IMG/VR virus record: IMGVR_UViG_3300046808_000195
Location: 1-31,437 of that record
Origin: a virus
Length of the DNA stretch: 31,437 nucleotides
Reading direction: 5' to 3' (one strand)
A model generated the notes under the pieces. That model was not told where the DNA came from and did no database searches. It was given only the letters and a program-made list of their open reading frames with translations. This document shows, piece by piece, positions 15,301 to 23,941 of this stretch. How positions within the stretch are numbered: the first letter of the stretch is position 1; the number at the start of each line of letters is the position of its first letter. The position numbers and the translations under genes were made by a program.

Positions 15301-18300
15301 CATCAGGGTGCCAACTATAATCAAAGTCTAATACATCATACTCATTTAAAATTTTCCAGTTACTACTCTTTTGCGGTAATCTCTTTGCTTTTAAAATACG
15401 AGGATCGATGTACTTGATAGGACTTGTTTCAGTAGCCTCTGGAGTTACGTAACGAGGTCCACCGGTCTTTTGGTGCTGAGTACCGAACTGATAAATGTAT
15501 GGCTGATCTTCTACATATGGGTGCCAACTGAAATCAAAACTTGATTCATCAATCAATTCACTATCGTATTCCCAGAATCTCTTATCGGGCAATGCAGTAG
15601 CAGTTTGATCTTCTACGTATTTTACATCAGTAGCCCCTGGAACTGTGTATACAGGTCCTCCACCGAGCGCCCACTGAGTTGCAAATACATAAATGTAAGC
15701 AGGACTAGTATTATCTGGATGCCATGAAAAATCAAATCCACTAATATCAATGTTGCTAGGAACAGTCCAGTTTTCTTCATTAGGTAATGCTTTAGCCTTT
15801 GACCCATCTACATATTTTCTTTCTGTTGCTTTAGGAACAACATAGCATGGCCCGCCCGTCTTTTGCCATTGAGTACCAAACTCATAGATATAAGGAGGTT
15901 CATTAGGATTAGGCTTCCAACTAAAATCAAATTCACTTGTATCTAAGTTATCTGGAATAACCCAGTTTGTCAAGTCTTTTCCTAACTTAGCAATAATGCT
16001 GTCAACATACTTGATTTGCCTTGCGCCCTTGACTCTGTACTGTACGGTAGGCATTTCTTCTGCGCTATACAAGTTATTACCGAATATGTAAATATACGGT
16101 TCTTCTGTATCGTCAGGATGCCAACTATAATCAAAATCTTCTACGACAAGTTTACTCAACACAGTCCAATTCTTCATCGAAGGCTTGCGCTTTGATTTTA
16201 GAATACGTCTATCAATATACTTAATAGGACTTGTTTCAGTTGCTTCAGGCGTAACATATCTTGGTCCACCTGTCTTTTGATGCTGTGTACCAAATTGATA
16301 AATGTATGGCTGATCTTCTACATATGGGTGCCAACTAAAGTCGAATGATTCACTGTCAATCTCTTCAGGCACTTCCCAGTTAGTTTTATCAGGTAATGCA
16401 ATAGCACTTGGATGTTCTAGATATTTGATATCAGTCGCATCATCCATGTGATAGATTGGTCCACCAGTTAATGCCCACTGTGTAGCAAAGTGATAGATAT
16501 ATGGGGGACTAGTACTATCTGGATGCCAACTAAAGTCAAAGCCAGTAACGTCACAGTTACTAGGAATAATCCAGTTATTCATTGAAGGTAGTTTCTTTAC
16601 CTTCTGTGTATCTACGTACTTGACTTCTGTTGCACCTGAGATAATGTATCTTGGTCCACCTGTCTTTTGCCATTGTGTTGCAAATTCATAGATATAGGGA
16701 GGATCATTGGGATTAGGTTCCCAACTATAGTCAAAGCCTCGATCATCAATATCTTTAGGAATCTGCCAGTGTGTAAATGAAGGTCTACGTGTAGCACGTT
16801 GTTCCATGTACTGATATTCAGTTGCACCTTCAACAACATACTGAATACTGATTTTATCTTCTGCTTTGTTCCATTGATTGCCCCATACATAAATGTAGGG
16901 AGGGCTAGTTGGATCAGGTCTCCAACTATAATCAATACCAAATGAATCTTCTAAATGTTCAAATAGATGTGGGTTAGGAGATAGTGCAGGTCTAAACTTA
17001 TCATCATTGATATACTTGCGTTCTGTTGCGCCTGGCATACGATATTCAACAGTAGGCATGATGTTACCTAGATGTTGCTTGTTGCCAAACACATAAATTA
17101 AATTAGGCTCACGTGGATCAGGTCTCCAACTAAAGTCAAATGTTGACTTATCAATTGGATGAATGATGTGCCAGTAATTGTTCTGTGGTAATACATGAAC
17201 TGTATTGTCCATGTACTTGCGCTGTGTTGCACCTTCACAATGATATTCTAGTGTTGGTTCAAACTCTGCTTCTACCCAAGGATTACCCCAAGTATAGATA
17301 TATGCAGGTTCACGTGGATCAGGTCTCCAACTAAAATCAAAGCCTTCCTTGATCGATCTGTTCTTATCAACAGGTACAATTTCTTTCCAGCAGTTCCAAT
17401 TAGGCAACACTGCTACCTTTTCAGTCATGTACTTACGATCAATAGCATCAGGGCAACGATATTCTAATGTGGGCTGTAACTCAGCATCAATCCACTTATT
17501 ACCCCATGTATAAACATATGCAGGTTCACGTGGATCAGGTCTCCAACTGAAATCGAAACCTTCTTTTACTGCACGATTTTTATCTACAGGTTGAATTTCT
17601 ACCCAACGATCCCACTCGGGTAATACAGCAATCTTTTCAGGCATGTATTTTCTATCAGTTGCATTTTCACAACGATATTCTAATGTGGGTTGAAATTCTG
17701 CATCAATCCACTTGTTACCCCATGTATAAACATATGCGGGTTCACGTGGATCAGGTCTCCAACTAAAGTCAAAACCCTCTTTGATGGCACGTTCTTTATC
17801 TACTGGCTGTATCTCTGCCCAACGTTCCCATTCAGGGAGAACTTCAAGCAACTCGGGCATGTACTTTTTAGTAGTAGCACCTGGTGCATGATATTCTAAT
17901 GTAGGCTGTAGTTTAGCATCAATAAACTTGTTGCCCCAAACATAGATGAAGGGTGGCTCCATTGGGTCTGGACGCCATGACATATCAAATTTATCTTTAT
18001 CAATCTTTTGATATTCTACCCAACGATCATGTTCGGGAATTAATTCTACGATTGCATCCATATACTTGATATCAGTGGCATTAGGCACATGATATTCTAA
18101 TACATGCTTTAATTGAACTGGGAAGAACTTGCCTCCCCAACGATAGATATAGGGCGGATCAGTTGGATCAGGATGCCAACTAAAATCAAATTTAGATTCA
18201 TCAATCGTATCGGCGATTACCCAAGCATCGTGCTTCTCATTTTTTCTATGAACGGGTTCAACATCGTTTCTATAGATAATAACATCACTGTTATCACTAG

Positions 18301-18553
18301 AACACAACCATGTACCTGAATCTTTTTGGTGTTGGCTTGGCCACACATTGTTGTGTGCCTCTGCCCATACATCTTCATCTGGAAGGAACTCAAAGTCAAA
18401 ATCCCAGTCGAAATTATTGTAGTCACAGAATTCATTGATGACCCAGAAATGCTCGGTAGTAGCCATTGACCGAGCATGTTCTAAGTTTTCTGCGTATCTT
18501 TCTCTAGGATGGACGTTTGGTTTTTTGCCGTAATAAAAAACATCTCTCAACAT
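12362..18553 (-). CDS. Giant repeat protein with C-terminal glycosyltransferase-like region, 2063 aa
   Basis: Residues 122 to about 1433 are 19 tandem units of 65-87 aa (mostly 65-72). The pattern is FDFSW(H/R)PDP--PPYIY-FG-QW, then a Y--P-AT--KYV segment, then a W near the end. Four more divergent copies follow (FDFDWRPD, FDFDYYPN, FDFSYVCD, FDWNWQPD). The last of these lies inside a region (about 1830-2000) that reads like a GT-A-type glycosyltransferase: DIVFLSNGETGADENYEHLL, then NGRAAAYHAAAEASNTPWMF, then FAKLKVSAKFDWNWQPD and YGHQAM. So the repeat may be an expanded glycosyltransferase-derived module. There is no signal peptide or membrane span. It lies 8 nt after the carbamoyltransferase gene and overlaps the SGNH gene by 4 nt. 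Function is unknown; glycan assembly or binding is most likely. Confidence 0.8.
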   Translation of the reverse strand: MLRDVFYYGKKPNVHPRERYAENLEHARSMATTEHFWVINEFCDYNNFDWDFDFEFLPDEDVWAEAHNNVWPSQHQKDSGTWLCSSDNSDVIIYRNDVEPVHRKNEKHDAWVIADTIDESKFDFSWHPDPTDPPYIYRWGGKFFPVQLKHVLEYHVPNATDIKYMDAIVELIPEHDRWVEYQKIDKDKFDMSWRPDPMEPPFIYVWGNKFIDAKLQPTLEYHAPGATTKKYMPELLEVLPEWERWAEIQPVDKERAIKEGFDFSWRPDPREPAYVYTWGNKWIDAEFQPTLEYRCENATDRKYMPEKIAVLPEWDRWVEIQPVDKNRAVKEGFDFSWRPDPREPAYVYTWGNKWIDAELQPTLEYRCPDAIDRKYMTEKVAVLPNWNCWKEIVPVDKNRSIKEGFDFSWRPDPREPAYIYTWGNPWVEAEFEPTLEYHCEGATQRKYMDNTVHVLPQNNYWHIIHPIDKSTFDFSWRPDPREPNLIYVFGNKQHLGNIMPTVEYRMPGATERKYINDDKFRPALSPNPHLFEHLEDSFGIDYSWRPDPTSPPYIYVWGNQWNKAEDKISIQYVVEGATEYQYMEQRATRRPSFTHWQIPKDIDDRGFDYSWEPNPNDPPYIYEFATQWQKTGGPRYIISGATEVKYVDTQKVKKLPSMNNWIIPSNCDVTGFDFSWHPDSTSPPYIYHFATQWALTGGPIYHMDDATDIKYLEHPSAIALPDKTNWEVPEEIDSESFDFSWHPYVEDQPYIYQFGTQHQKTGGPRYVTPEATETSPIKYIDRRILKSKRKPSMKNWTVLSKLVVEDFDYSWHPDDTEEPYIYIFGNNLYSAEEMPTVQYRVKGARQIKYVDSIIAKLGKDLTNWVIPDNLDTSEFDFSWKPNPNEPPYIYEFGTQWQKTGGPCYVVPKATERKYVDGSKAKALPNEENWTVPSNIDISGFDFSWHPDNTSPAYIYVFATQWALGGGPVYTVPGATDVKYVEDQTATALPDKRFWEYDSELIDESSFDFSWHPYVEDQPYIYQFGTQHQKTGGPRYVTPEATETSPIKYIDPRILKAKRLPQKSSNWKILNEYDVLDFDYSWHPDETEEPYIYVFGNKYYSAEEMPTIEYRMPGAKHIKYVNKPVATLAPDNSNWEVPDNIDTTDFDFGWKPSPLEPPMIYQFGTQWAKTRGPKYIVPTALESKYVQTKYVDVTKAKALPSKKNWEIPNDLDIAGFDFSWHPDDTDPAYVYQFGTQWALTGGPRYVVPNATEVKYVEGIVAKAQPNLTNWEIPANIDVKSFDFSWHPYAEDDPFIYQFGTQHQKTGGPRYVVPNATKIKYVDTRILKAKRIQDRTHWYIPDNVDVTKFDFSWHPDDTADPAIYQFGSVVGKDDGPKYIVPENTGKVLFLENVYVEESTSKEIPKYFIETTLDDLISKHPNEVFWALNNDLDYSKFDFDWRPDVYQSNYIHAFGLRDNLDTQTYFVNAVIWEKGFRNINYVEDDKIQIKANLDMFYVDRGNPEAQIRFEALKKRFPKIQKTRYLNSWVDTVNRCTNRASTSLLWVLNSELDYTDFDFDYYPNAWQMKMVHVFGTQWSHWGTTFMVNRESFPTDTKYIKIIEHLNNLNFVKDNRAVATKCVYDIVLIDHGNKETNNVLEQLKIKAQDKTVITVKYEQSYLNTLRDVINKQHEKKEHYLWICSSVCDYKDFDFSYVCDPFARDQLHVFPSGKQKFGDTFFIDVNKTRELINDMNVLEDYEKVNYNATMRVPRLPEPVIVTSDDTLIDAAQSFNDWPYATIIADTDKNIEQIEIEPMNLWAPDTKTILVTSTGASRIIVPREVKDHVEKELYDYPYIKKSTKLAKSNPLDIVFLSNGETGADENYEHLLKVTKGLKNRVVRVDGVNGRAAAYHAAAEASNTPWMFTVFAKLKVSAKFDWNWQPDRMQVPKHYIFQAKNPVNGLVYGHQAMIAYNKKLTLSNEGKGLDFTLDDEHEVVELLSGTAMYNTDSFSTWRTAFREVLKLKSEDTDIARERLDAWLNKAEGDFAQYSIKGALDADEYYDEVDGDFEKLKLSYEWAWLRERFDQL
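14255..18190 (-). repeat. 19 tandem coding repeats with a four-unit higher-order period
   Basis: Units start at residues 122, 189, 261, 333, 405, 472, 540, 607, 672, 737, 807, 875, 940, 1006, 1077, 1145, 1215, 1280 and 1347. Units 8-11 (15932-16735), 12-15 (15122-15931) and 16-19 (14255-15121) align one for one, which makes a superunit of about 810-870 bp present three times. Units 10 and 14 share a 41-bp identical DNA stretch. Confidence 0.9.
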
Positions 18554-18561
18554 ATATCTAC

Positions 18562-20049
18562 TTATGAGCAGACAGTGAGGTTGTAAAGTTTTTCAAATCT
18601 ATCAGCATCATTACGGTCATCGACCATTGGCTCACCGCGAATATTTAAACTAGTGTTTAATAATATCGGGCAACCTGTTTCGTCATACCAGCGTTCTAGT
18701 AGTTTTCTGATTCCACTATCATCTTTTGGTACAGTCTGTACACGACTAGTTCCATCAGCGTGAACAATAGCAGGGAATAAATCAGGTTGTCTGCAACGTG
18801 CAATCACTTGCATATACCTACTATCTTTCCAATTGCGTGGCATATCAAAATACATGTCAACGTGTTCTTCTAAAATCATTGGAGCAAAGGGTCTGAACTT
18901 TTGTCTACGTTTGATTTCGTTGACCTTATCTTTAATTTCAGGTCCTCTTGGGTCCGCTAACAAACTACGATTACCCAATGCACGTGGGCCAAACTCTGCA
19001 CGTCCACTTGCTACCCCTACCATTTTATTAGTATGCAATTCATTAATTACATTGTCAATTGGATATTCACCTTCAATGTTATGCCCTAAGAAAGCATCTT
19101 TCCATACTAACTTTTTGCCATAACCTAATGCGGCTGCACCTAAACTATTACCAGCATCACCCGGGTTAGGTACAATCCAAATATTATCAAAGTAATCACC
19201 TAATACACGATTTGCTAAACAGTTTAATGCTACGCCACCGCCATACACTAGATTTCTACTATGACCTAGATATCGTGCTTTAGCCATAACAGTTTTAATA
19301 AGATGTTCTGTTACTTCTTGTGCAGAAGCGGCAATATCCATATGGTTTGCTTCGCTGCCTAAAAAGTCATCTTCTAAACCAATATGCAAATTGCGTTTAA
19401 ATTCTAAAACGTCATCAGTTAGCAATTCATCAGTAATGATATCACTATAGATAGGTTTACCGTATGCTGCCATACCCATGAGAATGTATTCTTCATCCAT
19501 GGGTTTTAAGCCTACTCGCTTTGTCATTGCACTGTACATCATGCCAATACTGTTTGGATATTTACGACCCCAAATTTTCTTGTATTGTGCATAACCGTTA
19601 CTGTCGTAACTTGCATCCCAGATACTAATAGAATCTAGTTCACCAATCGCATCAATAACAACTACAGTTGCTTTATCGAATGGACTTGTTTGAAATCCTG
19701 CAGCCGCATGTGTCATGTGATGAACGTGAGTATGAATTTTACCTGTGCGTTTAATAGCCAATTCTTCCATGTTGGCTTGACCAATGATGCTTGTCATTGA
19801 AAACGGCCCAGGTCTTTGTCCTGCACGTAACTGACGAATTGCTTTTAACCAAGGCTTTTCGTAATAATGAAGTTCAAATGAACCACTAACGTGACGCAAT
19901 GCATCTTTGATAATACCCGGGCAAAGGTCTTTATCATGTTTATATTTGCTATAACGTTCACTATGACCGGCAAATAAGATTTCGCCCTTGTCATTGACAA
20001 CACTTAAACCGGCATCATGAAAGCCGCAACTTATTCCTAGATAGTTCAT
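18562..20049 (-). CDS. Carbamoyltransferase (NodU/TobZ/CmcH family), 495 aa
   Basis: The N-terminus MNYLGISCGFHDAGLSVV and the later HVHHMTHAAAGF, VVVIDAIGELDSISIW and NLVYGGGVALNCLANR are the conserved blocks of the ASKHA/Kae1-like half. GDAGNSLGAAALGYG, GRAEFGPRALGNRSLLADPR and FRPFAPMILEE mark the C-terminal half. The family transfers a carbamoyl group from carbamoyl phosphate, through an adenylate, to a hydroxyl group on a sugar or antibiotic. Length is slightly below the usual 550-600 aa. Its ATG overlaps the TGA of the 36-aa gene upstream (ATGA), and the giant repeat gene follows after 8 nt. It probably carbamoylates a sugar made by the operon. Confidence 0.93.
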   Translation of the reverse strand: MNYLGISCGFHDAGLSVVNDKGEILFAGHSERYSKYKHDKDLCPGIIKDALRHVSGSFELHYYEKPWLKAIRQLRAGQRPGPFSMTSIIGQANMEELAIKRTGKIHTHVHHMTHAAAGFQTSPFDKATVVVIDAIGELDSISIWDASYDSNGYAQYKKIWGRKYPNSIGMMYSAMTKRVGLKPMDEEYILMGMAAYGKPIYSDIITDELLTDDVLEFKRNLHIGLEDDFLGSEANHMDIAASAQEVTEHLIKTVMAKARYLGHSRNLVYGGGVALNCLANRVLGDYFDNIWIVPNPGDAGNSLGAAALGYGKKLVWKDAFLGHNIEGEYPIDNVINELHTNKMVGVASGRAEFGPRALGNRSLLADPRGPEIKDKVNEIKRRQKFRPFAPMILEEHVDMYFDMPRNWKDSRYMQVIARCRQPDLFPAIVHADGTSRVQTVPKDDSGIRKLLERWYDETGCPILLNTSLNIRGEPMVDDRNDADRFEKLYNLTVCS

Positions 20050-20156
20050 TTGTAAATGAATGGATCCCTTTTCTTTAGTTCTTTCAATCTCTTACGATAT
20101 TGAATTTCACGCTTTGCTTTATAATAAAGTTGTTTAAAAAAGTTTATAATTCCCAT
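20046..20156 (-). CDS. Small basic peptide, 36 aa, coupled to the carbamoyltransferase
   Basis: The ATG at 20156 has a good AGAGGG ribosome-binding site 6 nt upstream. The frame reads MGIINFFKQLYYKAKREIQ and ends DPFIYK. It begins 13 nt inside the preceding SGNH gene and stops at a TGA that overlaps the next gene's ATG. This packing and the ribosome-binding site argue that it is translated. It is strongly basic with an amphipathic N-terminal helix (IINFFKQLYYKAKREI), which could bind a membrane or a partner. No family is recognised. Alternatively it may serve only to couple translation. Confidence 0.7.
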   Translation of the reverse strand: MGIINFFKQLYYKAKREIQYRKRLKELKKRDPFIYK

Positions 20157-20893
20157 GTTTGTCCCTCTATATATTTGACTAACTCATCTGCATAGCAGAT
20201 ATGAGGCATTTCTCCGTGATGCCAGTACTTTGCAAGATCGTTCACATAACCTAGATTTTTGTACTTGATATAAAATGCGGCATCATTATTATCTAAGTTA
20301 TAATATTTAGTAGTGTCTACCAACTGAAGAAACTCTTGAACTTGCTTGCCTTTTATGTTAAACATGTACAATGAATTGCACATCAAGTAATTAACATTGA
20401 TTGACTTCAAGAAATATTGAATTTGCAATACAAGTTGAACTGCTTGCACTTCTAAAAATGGTTCGTTTTGAGCCATAAACTTATGGTAGTAAGGAACGAT
20501 TGCACGTTCTTCAGGGTCACCGCCCTCCCAACCAAAAGTCACACGCATATACTGATTGGCAGAACTGTCGAACCAATCGGCTGCTTTACTGCAATGATCG
20601 TAATAATAATCACGTGTCATAGGAACTTCAAGTCTTGTACTCTCTGTCCACGCAACTAGAACAAAAACTTTCATTCTAGTAGGATCGTAATTGTTCTGAA
20701 ACCACTTCAATATACTTCTAGCGATTCCTGAATTAGTCATGCCATTTTGAGCAATGTTTACAGGTTTATAGCCAAAGTGTTCTGCGACTAATGCCCCAAA
20801 GGCATGTTGTCTATTATAAACACTATCCTCTTGACCGTTGATTTCTGATCCGGCAGCGTGACTACACCCTGCAATTAACATTATTTTTTCCAT
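20144..20893 (-). CDS. SGNH-like hydrolase-fold protein, 249 aa
   Basis: The start MEKIMLIAGCSHAAGSE carries the block I pattern with Ser in GCSHAAG in place of GDS. PVNIAQNGMTNSGIARSIL matches the block II glycine, and VFVLVAWTESTRLE resembles block III. A clear block V DxxH is not visible; the C-terminus instead reads YWHHGEMPHICYADELVKYIE. Similar proteins are frequent in marine T4-like phages. The start overlaps the stop of the upstream fusion gene by one base (TAATG). It probably acts on acylated sugars, but catalysis is uncertain. Confidence 0.72.
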   Translation of the reverse strand: MEKIMLIAGCSHAAGSEINGQEDSVYNRQHAFGALVAEHFGYKPVNIAQNGMTNSGIARSILKWFQNNYDPTRMKVFVLVAWTESTRLEVPMTRDYYYDHCSKAADWFDSSANQYMRVTFGWEGGDPEERAIVPYYHKFMAQNEPFLEVQAVQLVLQIQYFLKSINVNYLMCNSLYMFNIKGKQVQEFLQLVDTTKYYNLDNNDAAFYIKYKNLGYVNDLAKYWHHGEMPHICYADELVKYIEGQTWEL

Positions 20894-22680
20894 TATATTT
20901 TCCAGTTATAATTCGGGTTCGCTAAAATTCTATTGTAAACGTCCAAATTATGTTCTAAGATAGGAATCATACTTTGATACATTTCACGCAATTCAACGAT
21001 AGGCTTCTTTAAAATTTCATCGATCACTTTAAAGATTTTTGCTAGTCGTTCGCCATGATCTAGTTCATCATCATATGATTCGTCCCAAAAATCATTGAAT
21101 GTTCTAAATCCAAATGATTGCACATACTCTAATGTTTTAGGAGGTGCAACTAACACAAAGGGTTTTAGATATTGAACTGCTTGAAAAACCTTTTCACTGA
21201 AATTAGGAGTGGGCTGTCCAAATCTAGTTTCATTGATGATATCAACAAACGCATCTCTATAGTATTGTTGCAATCCATTACGAGGACCGTTAGATAATGC
21301 AGGAGTTACACCTGCTTTAAACTCAGGAACATCAGGCCACATATTAACATGATGCGGGTGATTGATGTTGATAGAATTTGCAGCCTTCTTATCTACTTCG
21401 TATGGTCCATATTGTTGTATGCGTTGTACACCTAACATAAGTTTTTCGTGATGAGTTGGGTGTTTCTCTTTCCACTTCTCTACATCAAAATACATATCAT
21501 CATATAGCGTCTTAGGATCAGTTTTGAAATACCAACTCAAATAACCTTCTTCGCCTGCCAAATATGATGAAATCAATTGACGATGCTTAGTGTATCTCCA
21601 ATTCAAACTAATGAACTTTTTATTGAAATCGCCACTGGGACTTTCATTCAATCCTATAATCTTTGTTTGTGTGCGCAAGAAAAGGTCATCACAAATCAGT
21701 TTTAGTCTATCACTGTAATGCGGATAGTATTTGTCTGAGTGCTTATCCCCTGTATGCACGATAACATTAGTTAAATGATTGCGTTCTGCATATTTGTAAA
21801 TGCTATCAAACTCTTCTGCACGTAAATCTTCGGGCTTAATATTACTATCAAACTCTGAATAGAATCCTTGTGTATGTTTTGTGCCTGCTTCATATTTTGG
21901 CACAGCATCTTTATGATAACTGCAAATAGGCTCATACAAATAGATATGAACACCATCGTTATTCAATAGTTTAGAAATTTGCGGATCATGACTAATTTCA
22001 TCTAACTCTTTGATGTATCCATTGTTCATATAGATATATGATCTATGGTCATGCTTGTTAAGTGGATTAATTTTAGGTACAAGTGTATACTTGACAAAGG
22101 GATGAGTAGACTGACTACGCATATTCTTACCAGGCACATTAAACGAAAATAATTCTTCTAACTGCCCAGTATAAACAGACATGCCAGTAACTTGTAATGT
22201 ATATCTATCTTCAAGTCCGATATTAGCAGAAGCATGCGGTGTATTGCCCTTCCACTTAAACCAGTCACCGGCTTTCCAGTCAGTATAACCTACACCATTT
22301 AATTCAAAATAGTGGCCGGGCTTCCAATCTTCAAGCATTAAGACAACACGATAAACATCGCACGGATTAACATTGTTACGTTTAGCATATGTTCTAAAAT
22401 GGTCTGAATGCACTGGCATAATTTCCAACGTAGTCATTTTATAAAATGTATAACTTTGATTGAACAATCCAAAAGTATTTTCTATTCTACTGATCCATTC
22501 TGGCATTGGATTTCTACTGTCATACATCTTACCAGTAAAACTCTTCACATAATCATATCCTTGGCTAATCCAAGTTTGCATCTCATGATCTGTTACCGGT
22601 TGCTTAATATAGGGTAAAAACTTATAGTCATCATCCCACATTACCCCCAAATGCCCGCGTTCGATATCACTGTCATTCAT
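20893..22680 (-). CDS. 2OG-Fe(II) oxygenase-like domain fused to glycosyltransferase-like domain, 595 aa
   Basis: Residues 1-175 look like a 2-oxoglutarate oxygenase jelly roll: His91-x-Asp93 (MPVHSDHF), His149 (NTPHASANIG) and Arg159 (EDRYTLQ), with VYRVVLMLEDWKPGHYFEL in between. Residues from about 190 to 595 match the neighbouring 406-aa protein over its whole length, including KKFISLNWRYTKHR and NFSEKVFQA---PFVLVAPPKTLEYV-SFGF-TF--FWDESYD. That second block resembles the C-terminal nucleotide-sugar region of GT-B fucosyltransferase- or exostosin-like enzymes. The protein may hydroxylate and glycosylate the same product. There is a weak ribosome-binding site and a GTTAAATA motif 25 nt upstream (22705-22712). 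Confidence 0.75.
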   Translation of the reverse strand: MNDSDIERGHLGVMWDDDYKFLPYIKQPVTDHEMQTWISQGYDYVKSFTGKMYDSRNPMPEWISRIENTFGLFNQSYTFYKMTTLEIMPVHSDHFRTYAKRNNVNPCDVYRVVLMLEDWKPGHYFELNGVGYTDWKAGDWFKWKGNTPHASANIGLEDRYTLQVTGMSVYTGQLEELFSFNVPGKNMRSQSTHPFVKYTLVPKINPLNKHDHRSYIYMNNGYIKELDEISHDPQISKLLNNDGVHIYLYEPICSYHKDAVPKYEAGTKHTQGFYSEFDSNIKPEDLRAEEFDSIYKYAERNHLTNVIVHTGDKHSDKYYPHYSDRLKLICDDLFLRTQTKIIGLNESPSGDFNKKFISLNWRYTKHRQLISSYLAGEEGYLSWYFKTDPKTLYDDMYFDVEKWKEKHPTHHEKLMLGVQRIQQYGPYEVDKKAANSININHPHHVNMWPDVPEFKAGVTPALSNGPRNGLQQYYRDAFVDIINETRFGQPTPNFSEKVFQAVQYLKPFVLVAPPKTLEYVQSFGFRTFNDFWDESYDDELDHGERLAKIFKVIDEILKKPIVELREMYQSMIPILEHNLDVYNRILANPNYNWKI

Positions 22681-22704
22681 TTTATAGTTCCATTAGTATT
22701 CTTA

Positions 22705-22712
22705 TATTTAAC
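22705..22712 (-). promoter_or_regulatory. Possible late-type promoter motif (GTTAAATA)
   Basis: GTTAAATA on the minus strand lies 25 nt before the ATG at 22680, in one of the few gaps of the glycan operon. This is a weak match to the late consensus. Confidence 0.35.
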
Positions 22713-22718
22713 TCAAGA

Positions 22719-23939
22719 TTAGGTAGCGTATAAATTATGAGACATGACCCTGACTAGTGTGTAGTTGTACTTTACAATGTCCTGAATCTTTTCTCTAATC
22801 GATTCCAATTCTTCCATTGATTTGTCGTTTATACTATCAATCAACTGTAATATTTTCAGCATTCTATCAGCATTGCAGGTTATTTCATCGTAACTTTCGT
22901 CCCAAAACTCACTAAACGTTTTAAATCCCATTTCTCGCATGTATCTTAATGTGTTAGGTGGCGCCACTAATATAAAAGGTAACTTGTGTAACATTGCTTG
23001 AATGACCTTTTCACTGAAGTTACCTGTAGGTTGTGCAAATCTTGATTCATTGACAACAGCGATAAATGCCTTAGTATAAATGTCAGATATAATATCGTTA
23101 GTAGACTTTTTCAAAAACACAGATATTTCAGGAGCATATTGTTGCAAAGGATATGATTGATAATCTGTATTAAGATCAACCGCAACTTCACGTGTATCTA
23201 ATGTGACAGGAGACTCAATATCTAACTGTGACATACCTGATAATAAATTATTATATTGTTTTGTGTTTTTCCACTTATCGATATCAAACCAAAGATTTTT
23301 TCTAAAAGTTTCTAAGTTGCATTTATATCTCCAACTTAAAAATGCCGAATCAGTAGACTTCAAATAGGCAGCAATAATATGTCTATGAGTGGTGTATCTC
23401 CAATTCAAACTAATGAATTTCTTTTCGATTTTATTAACTGGAGGAGGTAAAGGTCTTCTGGATAAAGTATATAACTTTATAAAAACATCATCAGTTATAA
23501 GTTTCATATTATTGTAATATGGATAGTATTTTTCAACATCATAATCACATGTATGAACTGTAACATTAGTGAGATTGTTGTTTATGATATAGGCATGAAT
23601 ACTATCTAACTCTTTAGCACGTATTAAATCAACATCTTCATTGCCTGCAAATTCAAAATAGAATTGGGGATTCATATGTTGATTATGCTCCCCTATATAA
23701 TAACTAACCAATGGTTCATACAAATAGATATCTATACCAACACTGTTAAGATATTCAACATCGTTATGTTTTATATTCTCCAATACGGTCATGCTATCAT
23801 TAAGCGTGTGTATAATCATTGGAGTCTGTTTATTCAACAGATTAAATAATTTTTTAACAAGTACTAAATCTAAACTATGTGACTTAGATTCTAGTTGAGG
23901 AAAATTAAACCAATGGATATGATCTTCCTCTAAATTCAT
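22719..23939 (-). CDS. Glycosyltransferase-like protein, 406 aa
   Basis: I start at the ATG at 23939 (MNLEEDHIHW), 2 nt after the amidinotransferase stop. A longer frame would run through that gene. The protein is a paralog of the C-terminal 400 residues of the next gene. Shared blocks are IYLYEPL-SYY, NLTNVTVHT-DYDVEKYYPYY, KKFISLNWRYTTHRHIIAAYL and NFSEKVIQAMLHKLPFILVAPPNTLRYMREMGFKTFSEFWDESYD. The pattern of Glu-Lys followed by P-ILVAPP and a Gly-aromatic-Lys-Thr-Phe block resembles GT10/exostosin-type glycosyltransferases. The donor and acceptor are unknown. It forms part of the glycan operon. Confidence 0.72.
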   Translation of the reverse strand: MNLEEDHIHWFNFPQLESKSHSLDLVLVKKLFNLLNKQTPMIIHTLNDSMTVLENIKHNDVEYLNSVGIDIYLYEPLVSYYIGEHNQHMNPQFYFEFAGNEDVDLIRAKELDSIHAYIINNNLTNVTVHTCDYDVEKYYPYYNNMKLITDDVFIKLYTLSRRPLPPPVNKIEKKFISLNWRYTTHRHIIAAYLKSTDSAFLSWRYKCNLETFRKNLWFDIDKWKNTKQYNNLLSGMSQLDIESPVTLDTREVAVDLNTDYQSYPLQQYAPEISVFLKKSTNDIISDIYTKAFIAVVNESRFAQPTGNFSEKVIQAMLHKLPFILVAPPNTLRYMREMGFKTFSEFWDESYDEITCNADRMLKILQLIDSINDKSMEELESIREKIQDIVKYNYTLVRVMSHNLYAT

Positions 23940-23941
23940 TT

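Noticed and set aside
14255-18190. Regularly spaced repeats that could suggest a CRISPR array
   Set aside because: The repeats are imperfect, in frame and conserved at protein level; they encode tandem protein modules.
20040-20060. Short palindrome CATTTACAAATG at the carbamoyltransferase start as an operator
   Set aside because: It has only five paired bases around a 2-nt centre and lies within the end of the 36-aa gene; chance is likely in AT-rich DNA.
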